Part shown: positions 1 through 7,904 of the stretch, in pieces
How positions within the stretch are numbered: position 1 is the stretch's first letter
Layout: each line of letters opens with the position of its first letter
Origin: Microtetraspora malaysiensis
GTDB lineage: Bacteria > Actinomycetota > Actinomycetes > Streptosporangiales > Streptosporangiaceae
NCBI RefSeq assembly: GCF_001528665.1
Contig: NZ_BBYJ01000026.1
Coordinates: 62,001-126,000, forward strand
DNA length: 64,000 nucleotides
Direction of reading: 5' to 3'
Translations under genes and position numbers: made by a program
Notes under the pieces: generated by a model
The model's database searches: none
Told to the model about the DNA's origin: nothing
The model's input: only the letters and a program-made list of their open reading frames with translations

Positions 1-480
1 GGAACCGTTCAGCGAATGGGCGACCACGGACGCCCGCGGCACGCCGACGGCGTCCATGAATGAGCCGAGAGCATCGGTCATCGCCCGCACGTCATAGCCG
101 AAACCCTCGTCGTGGACGCTCGTGTATCCGTATCCAGGCAGGTCGACCGCGTACACGGTGTGATCGCCGGCGAGGGCGGGGATGGTGTCGCGATAGGTGT
201 AGATCCACAGCGTGCCACCGGGAAGCAGCACAACGGGCGAGCCGTTCCCGGTCTTGGTGTAGTGGAAGCGGGCCACGGGCGTGTCGACGAAGCGCGACTC
301 CGCCGACCAGGACGAGCGGAAATCCCGCTCCTCGGGTGGCTGCCACGCGTACGCCACGGCCAGGAGCGCCGCGACCACCACGGCCATCAGCGCGGCGACC
401 GCCTTCAGCGCGCGGCGTAGCCCTCGCCGCCGTGGGGCCGCCCCGGGCTGTTGCGTGGGGTTCTCATCCTTGGTGACCAT
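1..480 (-). CDS. alpha/beta hydrolase, N-terminal part (cut by window edge)
   Basis: Reads leftwards off the window; 160 codons are present. An ATG at 480 follows a GGAGG Shine-Dalgarno. The N-terminus is basic (PRRRGLRR), followed by one hydrophobic helix at about residues 25-45, so the enzyme is probably membrane-anchored with an extracytoplasmic domain. The domain shows alpha/beta-hydrolase features: VVLLPGG (oxyanion strand), VYAVDLPGYGYT, and AHSLNGS as the nucleophile elbow carrying the putative catalytic Ser. The acid and His lie outside the window. The substrate cannot be inferred; haloalkane dehalogenase/esterase-like families are closest in feel. Confidence 0.8.
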   Translation of the reverse strand, partial: MVTKDENPTQQPGAAPRRRGLRRALKAVAALMAVVVAALLAVAYAWQPPEERDFRSSWSAESRFVDTPVARFHYTKTGNGSPVVLLPGGTLWIYTYRDTIPALAGDHTVYAVDLPGYGYTSVHDEGFGYDVRAMTDALGSFMDAVGVPRASVVAHSLNGS

Positions 481-815
481 GAGACCTCGTCCTCCGTCTG
501 CGAACTATGTATAAAGACGGCACGCCCGTGGGCCATGTGACGGCCGGGCCGCGTGAGGTCGATCACAGGCGCGCGACTCTCCGGCGGTCGCGCAGGCCAC
601 ATCACTCAGCGATCAGCCCCGATCCGGCATCGTCCGCTCTCCACCGGCCCGCGACCGGCCCGTAATCGTCGCCGAATCAACGCGGCGTATAGTTTGAATT
701 AACGAAATATGGCCCGCCGAACCACTCCCCGACCAAAACGGCCGGGACGCCGAAACCAAAGGGGACGCCAGCGAAAACAGCACACGCACACCGTTCAGAA
801 AAGGTCGTAGAAACA
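481..815. other. intergenic region between divergent genes
   Basis: This 335-bp stretch separates the leftward hydrolase from the rightward small protein at 816. It holds an AT-rich patch around 685-710 with TATAGT at about 689-694, a plausible -10 box for the rightward gene. No RNA gene, repeat or convincing coding remnant was seen. Confidence 0.4.
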
Positions 816-1163
816 ATGAGGAGATACAAGGTCAGAACTTTGATAACGCTGCTACGCCCGGAGGAAGGAGGACTGAAACACGAATTACTCAGCCCCACAC
901 ATTCGCTGGTGGTCCACGTACGCCGCCGCGAAGGGACCAAGATCCGTAGCCACCTGTTCGAAACGGCGATCACGACCGACGACGACGAACCGCTGGTCCC
1001 CGGTGACAAGGACCGCCTGGTCACCATCCTCGTGACGGACGACCAGGCGAGCGAATATCTGCAGCCTGGTCAGCACTTCGACCTCTGGCCCGAGCATGAT
1101 GTGGGAGCCGCGTTCGGGAAGAACGTCGGGACCGGCGTCGTCTCCCGGCGCGTGTTCGTCTGA
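816..1163 (+). CDS. small conserved protein resembling the EF-Tu C-terminal beta-barrel
   Basis: A 115-residue protein without Cys or membrane segments. The opening (VRTLITLLRPEEGG) and the end (GTGVVSRRVF) follow the pattern of EF-Tu domain III, which starts with a strand leading to an EEGG-type turn and ends in VGAGVV. PGDK in the middle matches the domain's MPGD turn. I infer a stand-alone EF-Tu/aEF1A C-terminal-like barrel, a type seen in actinobacterial genomes without a known role. There is no GTPase domain. It lies 68 bp before the archease gene on the same strand, so the two may be co-transcribed. Confidence 0.55.
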   Translation: MRRYKVRTLITLLRPEEGGLKHELLSPTHSLVVHVRRREGTKIRSHLFETAITTDDDEPLVPGDKDRLVTILVTDDQASEYLQPGQHFDLWPEHDVGAAFGKNVGTGVVSRRVFV

Positions 1164-1231
1164 TCCGTGAAGTCTCGTATCCGCGGATCGGGCCCGACGT
1201 GCCGAACGCGGCCGAAGAAGGGGTGGACAGC

Positions 1232-1657
1232 GTGAGCAGGGGGCACCGGGTGGTCCCCCACACCGCCGGCATCGCGCTGGAGGCGTGGGCGGACGGCCGC
1301 GAGGAATGCCTGGCCGAAGCGGCACGGGCACTGGTGGAGACCTTCGCCGACGTCGGCGACGCGGTCCCGGACCACTGCGACACCATCGCCCTGGCCGAGG
1401 AGACCGACGAAGAGCTGCTCATCACGCTGCTGGACGAGGTCGTCCGCGAGGTCGAGAGGTCCGGCCGGGTGGCGGTGGACGTGTCGATCGACGAACGGAC
1501 GGGCGCCACCGAGGGGCAGGTCGAGATGCGATTGGCGACCGTCCCGCTGGAGACGGTCGGCCGCGCCGGCGCGTCACCCGCGCCGATCAGCCGCGAGGGA
1601 CTGCGGTTCGGCCGCGAGTCCGGGATGTGGCACGCCCACGTCGTGATCGGCCTCTGA
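1232..1657 (+). CDS. archease family protein
   Basis: The sequence HTAGIALEAWADGREECLAEAARALVETF is the archease/SHS2 signature, with DELLITLLDEVV in the middle and a final strand WHAHVVIGL. Archeases activate the RtcB RNA ligase by promoting guanylylation and contain metal-binding acidic residues near the N- and C-termini. GTG at 1232 was chosen because GAAGAAGGGG lies 8 bases upstream; an in-frame GTG at 1199 lacks such a site. About 141 residues is the usual family length. No rtcB is in this window, so the partner must be elsewhere or the protein acts differently. Converges on the GlxA-type gene. Confidence 0.75.
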   Translation: MSRGHRVVPHTAGIALEAWADGREECLAEAARALVETFADVGDAVPDHCDTIALAEETDEELLITLLDEVVREVERSGRVAVDVSIDERTGATEGQVEMRLATVPLETVGRAGASPAPISREGLRFGRESGMWHAHVVIGL

Positions 1658-1672
1658 CCGGGGGAGCCATTG

Positions 1673-2587
1673 TCAGAAAGACACTCGGGCGCGGAGACGG
1701 CGCAGCATCCGGGCATCTTCGAACCCCACCTCGCGCGCGGCGGTCTCCACCGTCGTGCCACGGCCGACCAGGTGCTCCGCACGTTCCAGTCGCAGCGTCT
1801 GCTGGTAACGCAGCGGGGTGAGCCCGCCGGTGGCGCGCGCGAACAGCCGGGTCAGGGTGCGTTCGCTCACGCCGGCGGAGGCGGCCAGGTGGGCGAGCGG
1901 CAGCGGCTCGGCGAACCGCGCATCGATGAGGTCCTGTACGCGGTGGACGGTGTCGTCCAGGTGGGAGCGGTGCCGCAGCATGGCGCTGGCCTGCGGCTCG
2001 TGGCCGTTGCGGCGGGCGTAGACGACCATGGCCCTCGCCACCTGGGCGGCGAGTGCCGGGCCGTGCCTGACGGCCAGCAGGTGCAGCGTCAGGTCGATGC
2101 CGCTCGCGATGCCCGCCGAGGTCACCACCCCGTCGTCGGCGGTGAACAGCACGTCCCGCACCACGATCGCCCGGGGATGCCGGGCCGCCAACTCGTCCTG
2201 GAGTTCGTGGTGCGTGGTGCAGCGGCGCCCGTCCAGCAGCCCCGCCTGGCCCAGCGCCTCCGCCCCGGCGCAGACGCTCGCGACGGTGCCGCCGGCGGCG
2301 TGGTGCGCGCGCATCCGCTCCAGCGCGGCCGGGCTCAGCTCCGGCCCGCCACGCAGTGTGGGCGCCCGCCAGCCCGGCACCACGACCAGATCGTCGAGGC
2401 CCAGCTCCGGCCACTCGATGTCCGCGATCAGCGGCAGGCCCTGCGCGGTGCGCACCTGCTCCTGCTCGGCGACGTAACTGAGCCGGTAGGGCTGCCCGAA
2501 GTCCGCCGCCGTACTGAATACCTGGGCCGGCCCGGCCAGGTCGAGCAGGTGGACACCGGGCAGCAGGACGAAGACGACACGGCTCAC
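1673..2587 (-). CDS. GlxA-type transcriptional regulator (DJ-1/PfpI + AraC HTH)
   Basis: Two domains are visible. Residues 1 to about 170 are a DJ-1/PfpI-like domain (VVFVLLPGVHLLDLAGPAQVF at the start, SVCAGAEALGQAGLLDG with the elbow Cys). Residues about 215-304 are an AraC-type helix-turn-helix (LAHLAASAGVSERTLTRLF and VETAAREVGFED). The second HTH stops shortly after GFEDARMLRRLRARVSF, roughly 15-20 residues before the usual end of the family, so the C-terminus may be trimmed. The 3' ATGA of the upstream cysteine hydrolase overlaps this start, so they are translationally coupled; the hydrolase may be its target or may make its ligand. Confidence 0.85.
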   Translation of the reverse strand: MSRVVFVLLPGVHLLDLAGPAQVFSTAADFGQPYRLSYVAEQEQVRTAQGLPLIADIEWPELGLDDLVVVPGWRAPTLRGGPELSPAALERMRAHHAAGGTVASVCAGAEALGQAGLLDGRRCTTHHELQDELAARHPRAIVVRDVLFTADDGVVTSAGIASGIDLTLHLLAVRHGPALAAQVARAMVVYARRNGHEPQASAMLRHRSHLDDTVHRVQDLIDARFAEPLPLAHLAASAGVSERTLTRLFARATGGLTPLRYQQTLRLERAEHLVGRGTTVETAAREVGFEDARMLRRLRARVSF

Positions 2588-3135
2588 GCCTCGGATGCTC
2601 CCAGCTCCGCCTCCAGTTCGGCTACCGTGGCGATCCGGGCGAAGCGGTCGCGGAGGACCGCCTCCGTACGCTGGATGATCGCGTCGGCGCCCAGCTCACC
2701 GATCGGGTTCGTCGTGGTGGCGTCCGTGACGAAGACCATCCGGTAGCCGAGGTCGCTGCCCACCCGGGTGGTGGTCTCCACACACTGCTCCGTGCGGATC
2801 CCGCAGACCAGCAGCTCGCGTACGCCCGCCCCGGTCAGCAGCTGTTGCAGGTTGGTGGTGGTGAAGGCGTTGTGGGACGTCTTGCGCAGCACCGGCTCGC
2901 CGGGCTGCGGCTGCTCCAGCTCGTCGAGCAGGCGCACGTGTCCGAGGGCCGGGTCGAACACGTCTCCGCTGCCGGGTTCGGCGTGCAGCACCCAGACCAC
3001 CAGGTCGCCGTTGGCGCGGGCGAGGCGGACCAGCCGGTTGACCGGATCCGCGATCTTCGGGTTGGCGATCTGCTCCCAGAGGGGGCGGGCGCGGAAGGAC
3101 TCCTGGACATCGATCACGATCAGCGCTCGGTTCAT
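2584..3135 (-). CDS. isochorismatase-like cysteine hydrolase
   Basis: A 183-residue Rossmann-like hydrolase of the isochorismatase/nicotinamidase superfamily. The catalytic triad is readable: Asp9 (ALIVIDVQESF), Lys85 (VLRKTSHNAF) and Cys118 (GIRTEQCVETT). ATG 3135 is preceded by AGGGG; longer upstream starts have no homology-like sequence. The stop overlaps the start of the GlxA-type regulator by four bases, a frequent pairing in actinobacteria. The substrate is unknown; amide or N-carbamoyl hydrolysis is the superfamily theme. Confidence 0.85.
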   Translation of the reverse strand: MNRALIVIDVQESFRARPLWEQIANPKIADPVNRLVRLARANGDLVVWVLHAEPGSGDVFDPALGHVRLLDELEQPQPGEPVLRKTSHNAFTTTNLQQLLTGAGVRELLVCGIRTEQCVETTTRVGSDLGYRMVFVTDATTTNPIGELGADAIIQRTEAVLRDRFARIATVAELEAELGASEA

Positions 3136-3245
3136 GTCCCCTATTCTGACCAGCGCCGATGCCGGTACGGCAGGCCCGATCTGGCCTCGTACCGGAACGA
3201 TCCGGTCACCGGCTCCCCTCGGCCCATCGCCCCGGCACCGGCGGC

Positions 3246-4619
3246 TCAGGCCGGCGCTTGGATCTTCACTCGAGAAGTGCGGCGAAAGTCGATCGTCTGC
3301 TTGATCGCGAGATACACGTTCACGGCGGCTATCGACCACCAGATTCCTGCCAGCCCGAAGTGGTCGCGGACAGGAAAGATCGACAGCGCGAGCAACGAGT
3401 AGCCGACCGCGAAGTTCACCAGGCTGACCCGCGCTTCCTTGAGAGCCAGCAGGCTTCGCCCAGATGCGGCCTTCGCCCCTTCCGGCAACGCCGAGAGAAT
3501 CATCAATCCCAGGAGTGAGCCGACCTCTCCGCGAACGGCGGGGTCAGGTGTGAAGACTCCGATGATCCAGGGTTTCGCCGCCAACAGCACGCATGCGCCC
3601 GCTCCGGCCACCGACACTCCCACCAGCAAACTCGTACGGGCGATCCGGCGACACAGAGCGAGGTCCCCTGCCGCGGCGGCCCTCGCAAGAATCGGAACCG
3701 CAGCTTGTGCGGTTGCGAGTGATGCCACCATCAAGAAGCCGTTAATAGACGAAAGAACAGCGTGAACCGCGCCGGCAGACGCCCCGATCCGAGCTACGCC
3801 GAGCGACGCCAGCCCGAGAGCGAACGCCTTTACCAACAGGGTCGCCGAAGAAGGAACACCAACCCGGGCCAGCTCCTTGATTTTGTGTGGCCGAGGCCGG
3901 CCCGGCCACAGGGAAGCCCCGGAAAGCACCGGCACATTGCGCAGGTGGATGTTCGCCTGGACAGCGCTTGCCGTTGAACTCACGACCAGCGCGACCCCCG
4001 CTCCGCTGATCCCCAGGCCCGGGAGGAAGCCGGCGCCGGAAACGAGCAGCGGGGTCAGAAGCATCGCGCTCGCGGTACTCGTGACCGCCACCCACAATAC
4101 TTGACGATTCTTTCCGTACGCGATCAGGACCGATGTCCGCGCCCCGCCCACTGTAATTACCAGCAGATTCAGAGCCATGAGGAGAGGGAGCGACCCGAGT
4201 TCATTCAGAATCTCCGGCGAGGCACCGAAAAGGCTGCCGACGAGAGGAACGAGGGTGACCGGAAACGCACCCATCGTTCCGATGACGACTCCGAACCAAT
4301 AGGAGTCCCGGATGATCGGAACAGCTACGCGCGGGTTCTCTCGATACGGAGCGATGAAGGGGACGGCGGCGCGCAAACAACCGCTCAGCGCGACGCTTGC
4401 CGGCGTGTACACGGATCCCGTGAGATTGAACGCCGCAAGGGCGGCAGTATCGTAATCCCCCAAAATGGCCACCACAATTGCCGAGCCCACGGAAGCAGCT
4501 ATCATGGACAGGAAAAGCGGCAGGCCACCGGCGACGATCGAACGAAATACGCCTTCGGCTGACTGCGTCTCGTCCCATCGGGTCACATCGATGCGACTCG
4601 GTTCTCGAGCTGGGTTCAT
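3246..4619 (-). CDS. MATE-type multidrug/metabolite exporter
   Basis: About 457 residues with roughly 12 hydrophobic segments in two similar halves (GGLPLFLSMIAASVGSAIV near the N-terminus, VGVPSSATLLVKAFALGLA mid-protein), the arrangement of the MATE/polysaccharide-exporter fold. It should act in the cytoplasmic membrane by cation-coupled export. An ATG at 4619 is used here; a TTG at 4661 in the same frame would add 14 residues encoded by the hairpin. Codon use is visibly less GC-biased than in neighbours, suggesting horizontal acquisition. No regulator gene is attached; control probably lies in the upstream hairpin/promoter. Confidence 0.8.
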   Translation of the reverse strand: MNPAREPSRIDVTRWDETQSAEGVFRSIVAGGLPLFLSMIAASVGSAIVVAILGDYDTAALAAFNLTGSVYTPASVALSGCLRAAVPFIAPYRENPRVAVPIIRDSYWFGVVIGTMGAFPVTLVPLVGSLFGASPEILNELGSLPLLMALNLLVITVGGARTSVLIAYGKNRQVLWVAVTSTASAMLLTPLLVSGAGFLPGLGISGAGVALVVSSTASAVQANIHLRNVPVLSGASLWPGRPRPHKIKELARVGVPSSATLLVKAFALGLASLGVARIGASAGAVHAVLSSINGFLMVASLATAQAAVPILARAAAAGDLALCRRIARTSLLVGVSVAGAGACVLLAAKPWIIGVFTPDPAVRGEVGSLLGLMILSALPEGAKAASGRSLLALKEARVSLVNFAVGYSLLALSIFPVRDHFGLAGIWWSIAAVNVYLAIKQTIDFRRTSRVKIQAPA

Positions 4620-4627
4620 AAAACGCA

Positions 4628-4669
4628 GAATTCCCGGGCGACTCGTCCCGGGAATTCTCAATCATTATA
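4628..4669 (-). promoter_or_regulatory. TATAAT promoter with an 11-bp inverted repeat at the start of the transcript
   Basis: On the minus strand a perfect TATAAT (complement of 4664-4669) is followed about 7 bases later by an inverted repeat: arms GAATTCCCGGG (4628-4638) and CCCGGGAATTC (4647-4657) with an 8-base loop. Transcription would begin at or in this repeat, 9 bases before the MATE start codon. It could be an operator or a 5' mRNA hairpin hiding the ribosome site. No good -35 box was seen. Confidence 0.6.
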
Positions 4670-4836
4670 ACGGAGAACCGCAGCCGTCGAGTAGTACTTC
4701 CCCAGGCGATCGCGGTCGCCCTTGAGCAGGCCGGGCCGTTCCGGGTGGCATGAAACCCTTGAGCTCTTCAGCGCGGACATACGGCTTCGGCTGTTCGGGC
4801 GAACGGCTTCCCAGGTGGGAGGGCATTCGCCCGGGG

Positions 4837-5640
4837 TCACCAGACGGCGTGGAAGTGGTGGACCGGGCCGCGGCCGTGGCCGACGCCCAGGGTGTCGGCG
4901 GCGCGCAGCGCGCCGGTCAGGTACTCCTTGGCCTCGCGAACGGCGGCGAGCCAGTCCGCATGACGCGGCCGCAGCGCCGCGATCGCCGCGGACAGGGTGC
5001 AGCCGGTGCCGTGGGTGTTGCGGGTCGCGACGCGCGGCGCGGAGAGCTCGATCGCGCCGTCCCCTTCGCTGAAGACGTCCACGCAGACGTCGCCGTCGAG
5101 ATGGCCGCCCTTGAGCAGCACCCGCCGCGCCCCCAGCGCGTGCAGCCGCTTGACCTGCTCGCGCATCTCCTCGACGCCGACCGCCTGGGGCACGTCCAGC
5201 AGGTCCGCGGCCTCGGGCAGGTTCGGCGTGATCAGGTCGACACGGGGCAGGAGCTCCTCGCGCAGCGCGGCCACCGCGTCCTGCGCCAGCAGCCGGTCGC
5301 CGCTCTTGGCCACCATCACCGGGTCGAGCACCACGTACGGGGGCGAGAACCGGTCCAGCGCCGCGGCCACCGCCCGGACGACCGCGGCCTCCCCCAGCAT
5401 GCCGATCTTCACCGCGTCCGCCGGGACGTCGGTCAGCAGCGTGTCCAACTGGGACTCGACGAACGCGGCGGGCACCTCGAGGATCTCGCGTACGCCGGTG
5501 GTCGTCTGCGCGACCAGGCCGGTGATCACCGCCATGCCGTAGCCGCCGAGCGCGGAAAAGGCCTTCAGGTCGGCCTGGATGCCCGCGCCGCCGCTGGGGT
5601 CGGTGCCGGCGATCGACAACACCTTGGGGATGGCAGTCAA
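4837..5640 (-). CDS. thiD: hydroxymethylpyrimidine/phosphomethylpyrimidine kinase
   Basis: Phosphorylates HMP and HMP-P to HMP-PP for thiamine synthesis in the cytoplasm. It carries the ribokinase-fold substrate motif AGTDPSGGAGIQAD near the N-terminus, VLDPVMVAKSGDRLL, and the C-terminal anion-hole/catalytic motif NTHGTGCTLSAAIAA. Length of 267 residues is typical. TTG at 5640 is chosen because GAAGGGA sits about 8 bases upstream, inside the 3' end of the TPP riboswitch, so ligand binding can hide the ribosome site. No other thi genes adjoin it. Confidence 0.93.
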   Translation of the reverse strand: MTAIPKVLSIAGTDPSGGAGIQADLKAFSALGGYGMAVITGLVAQTTTGVREILEVPAAFVESQLDTLLTDVPADAVKIGMLGEAAVVRAVAAALDRFSPPYVVLDPVMVAKSGDRLLAQDAVAALREELLPRVDLITPNLPEAADLLDVPQAVGVEEMREQVKRLHALGARRVLLKGGHLDGDVCVDVFSEGDGAIELSAPRVATRNTHGTGCTLSAAIAALRPRHADWLAAVREAKEYLTGALRAADTLGVGHGRGPVHHFHAVW

Positions 5641-5643
5641 CGA

Positions 5644-5721
5644 TGACGTCCCTTCGCTAGTGAGAACTAGATCAGGTTCGACGGGTGTGATCTCAGCCCG
5701 GCTCCCGGGCACCCCGCGTCA
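5644..5721 (-). promoter_or_regulatory. TPP riboswitch (THI element) for thiD
   Basis: The minus strand carries the THI-box order CGGGGTGCC, CTGAGA, ACCC, GAACCTGATCT and GCGAAGGGA. A P1 stem can form between TGACG (5721-5717) and CGTCA (5648-5644). The 3' GGGA is the thiD Shine-Dalgarno, pointing to translational control by thiamine pyrophosphate. Confidence 0.92.
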
Positions 5722-6072
5722 CGAGCAACCGTAACAGAGCACCGAGCGAGGTCGATCTACGACCTCGTCGTCGTCCAGGCCGGACCTGCTCCCGTCGAGC
5801 GGACCGGGGAACACCTCGGCCCGCACGTGATCGACGGGGACGTGCGGGCCGGAGTTCTTGGCCCGCAACGACGACCAACAACCGCCATCGGCAAAACGCC
5901 CTCGAAGCGTCCACGAGAAAAGCCCGGTGATATTTACCTGGAATAGTAGTTCCCCTTCCCGATGACTATTGGCGACTGCTTTTCCCCAGCCCCCCGAATT
6001 TGACAGCGCGCATGACCGGGGAGGCGCCGCTCCGGCCAACCTGGCCCGGGCGTCCGCGTGAACGGCGCGGTG
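5722..6072. other. intergenic region with two stem-loops
   Basis: This 351-bp stretch lies between thiD and the end of the RpiR-type gene, both leftward. It holds GAGGTCG/CGACCTC (5748-5766, loop 5) and a stronger stem GGCCCGCACGT/ACGTGCGGGCC (5818-5850, loop 11). The latter may terminate the RpiR transcript. The AT-richer part at 5930-6000 may carry the thiD promoter. No gene is supported here. Confidence 0.5.
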
Positions 6073-6912
6073 TCAGTACGCGTGGTCGGCCGTGACGTCG
6101 GCCGACAGGCGCAGTGCCTGTTCGGCGGTGGCGCCGCGCAGGGAGAGCAGGGTCAGAGTCAGCGCGTCCACGACAGCGAGGTGGGCCAGGCGGCTGGCAA
6201 CGGTTTCCAGCCCGAAGACGAGGTCCTGCCCGCCGGCGACAAGTGTGACGGTGCTGGTGTCGCTCAGCGGAGAGTGGGCGTAGCTGGTTAGCGCGATGAC
6301 GCTCGCACCTCCCTGGCGGGCGCGGCGGGCGGCGTCCACCGTGCTGCGGGTCGCGCCGGTGTGGCTGATGGCCAGGCAGGCGGCGGACGCCGGGAGCTGG
6401 CCGGCGGCCAACTGGGCCGTGATCGGGTCAAGCGGGGCGTCCACGACGGAGCCGAGGGCCCGCAGGCGGTAGGCGGCGTCCGCGGCCACGGCGCCGGACA
6501 GCCCGGCTCCGACGACGAGGACGCGGGTCGCCGCGTGCAGGGTCCGCGCCGCCTCGCGCAGGCGCTCCACGGGGAGGGTGGCGGACAGCCCGTCGAGGGC
6601 GTCCCGCGCGGCGCGCACCGTGTCGGCGAGCGCGCGGGCCGCGGGATCCCGGTCACGGGAAGGGCGGGGAGGGGGCGCCTCGCGCGCCGCGGCGATCTTC
6701 ACCTCCTGGAACCCGCGAAACCCGAGGCGCTGGCAGGCGCGTACGACCGATGAGGGCGCGGTGCGGGCGAGCGCGGCGACGTCGCTGACGCTGAGATGCA
6801 CCAGGTCCGCGCCCTTGTCGAGGATGACCCGCGCGACGCGGGCCTCGGTGTCGCGCAGGTCGGACAGGTGCGCGCGCACATGGGCCGCGAGGGATGCGGA
6901 ACGCTCTTCCAT
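6073..6912 (-). CDS. MurR/RpiR family transcriptional regulator
   Basis: 279 residues. The N-terminal HTH_6 domain (about residues 1-80) contains LSVSDVAALARTAPSSVVRACQRLGFRGFQEVK, the typical RpiR recognition segment. The C-terminal SIS domain (about 120-260) has VLVVGAGLSGAVAADAAYRLRALG, which binds phosphosugars in the family. ATG 6912 fits the family start; a weak ribosome site suggests a short leader. It is divergent from the EamA exporter, with a GGAATT-A-AATTCC operator 17 bp from its start, so it probably represses both itself and the exporter. Confidence 0.85.
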   Translation of the reverse strand: MEERSASLAAHVRAHLSDLRDTEARVARVILDKGADLVHLSVSDVAALARTAPSSVVRACQRLGFRGFQEVKIAAAREAPPPRPSRDRDPAARALADTVRAARDALDGLSATLPVERLREAARTLHAATRVLVVGAGLSGAVAADAAYRLRALGSVVDAPLDPITAQLAAGQLPASAACLAISHTGATRSTVDAARRARQGGASVIALTSYAHSPLSDTSTVTLVAGGQDLVFGLETVASRLAHLAVVDALTLTLLSLRGATAEQALRLSADVTADHAY

Positions 6913-6928
6913 AGAACTAGAGTAGCGT

Positions 6929-6941
6929 GGAATTAAATTCC
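6929..6941. promoter_or_regulatory. RpiR-type operator palindrome
   Basis: GGAATT-A-AATTCC is a perfect inverted repeat in the 48-bp gap between the divergent RpiR regulator and the EamA exporter. RpiR proteins commonly bind AT-rich palindromes of this GAATT...AATTC kind, so this is the likely shared operator. Confidence 0.65.
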
Positions 6942-6960
6942 GGACATATGGGAGCGTTCC

Positions 6961-7827
6961 ATGCTTGGGATCATGCCGGGTGCGGGTGCCGTAGCCGCCG
7001 TGGTGCTGGCGGCGGCGGTGCTGCACGCCGTATGGAACGCGATGGCGCACGGCATGAAGGACAAGCTGGTCGCGTTCACCCTGATCAACGTCGCCTCCAC
7101 CGGGTGCGCCGCCGTGATGGTCTGCCTCACGCCGATGCCGGACGCGGCGGCGTGGCCGTTCATCGCCGCCTCGGCCCTGCTGCAGGTCGGGTACCAGATC
7201 CTGCTGCTGCGGGCGTACCAGCTCGGCGACTTCGGGCAGATGTACCCGGTGGCGCGCGGCACGTCGCCCCTGCTGGTCGCCGTCCTGTCCGTGACCGTGC
7301 TCGACCGGCCGCTACCGCCCGAGAACGTCGCCGGAGTGGTGGTGATCTCGTGCGGGCTGGCCGGACTGGCGCTCGCGGACGGCATACCCGGCCGGGCCCA
7401 ACTGCCGGCGCTGGCCGCCGCACTCGGCACCGGAGCGATGATCGCCCTCTACACGGTCGTCGACGGCACCGGGGTCCGGCATTCGGGAACGGTCACCGGC
7501 TACATCGCGTGGATGTTCCTCTGCCAGGGACCGATATTGCCGTTGATCGCCTGGGTACGACGGGGCCGCTCCCTCATCGACCAGATGCGCCCCGTGTACG
7601 TACGCGGCCTGACGGGAGGGGTGCTCTCCTTGCTGGCCTACGGGCTCGTCGTGTGGGCGCAGTCCCGCGGCGACCTGGCCACCGTCGCCGCCCTGCGCGA
7701 GACGAGCATCGTCGTCGCCGCCCTGATCGGCACGCTGATCTTCCGGGAGCGATTGGGCGTCCTGCGGGTCACCGCCGCCGTCACCGTCCTGACCGGCATC
7801 GCCGTACTGGAGCTGGCCCACTGGTGA
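6961..7827 (+). CDS. EamA/DMT-superfamily transporter
   Basis: 288 residues with about ten hydrophobic helices in two EamA repeats (VVLAAAVLHAVWNAMAHG near the N-terminus; SRGDLATVAALRETSIVVAALIGTLIFRERLG in the second half). The ALRETSIV...ERLG signature is typical of drug/metabolite exporters of this family. Cytoplasmic-membrane efflux of a small metabolite is expected. GGGAG 7 bases before ATG 6961 supports the start. Control by the divergent RpiR regulator through the 6929-6941 palindrome is inferred, which points to a sugar-phosphate-linked signal. Confidence 0.83.
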   Translation: MLGIMPGAGAVAAVVLAAAVLHAVWNAMAHGMKDKLVAFTLINVASTGCAAVMVCLTPMPDAAAWPFIAASALLQVGYQILLLRAYQLGDFGQMYPVARGTSPLLVAVLSVTVLDRPLPPENVAGVVVISCGLAGLALADGIPGRAQLPALAAALGTGAMIALYTVVDGTGVRHSGTVTGYIAWMFLCQGPILPLIAWVRRGRSLIDQMRPVYVRGLTGGVLSLLAYGLVVWAQSRGDLATVAALRETSIVVAALIGTLIFRERLGVLRVTAAVTVLTGIAVLELAHW

Positions 7828-7834
7828 TCGGCCG

Positions 7835-7853
7835 CGCCGCCCGCGAGGCGGCG
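7835..7853 (+). terminator. stem-loop after the EamA gene
   Basis: CGCCGCC/GGCGGCG with a 5-base loop starts 8 bases after the exporter stop. There is no U-tract, as is common in high-GC actinobacteria. Confidence 0.45.
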
Positions 7854-7904
7854 GCCTGTCCGGCGGCGGAACGTCACGGACTCGGCGTCACCCGAAGTCA
7901 CGGC

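Noticed and set aside
5740-5940. Forward reading IYDLVVVQAGPAP resembling the start of a flavoprotein
   Set aside because: No start or ribosome site, the GxGxxG pattern is broken and the rest of the frame is not like any oxidoreductase; probably chance in GC-rich DNA.
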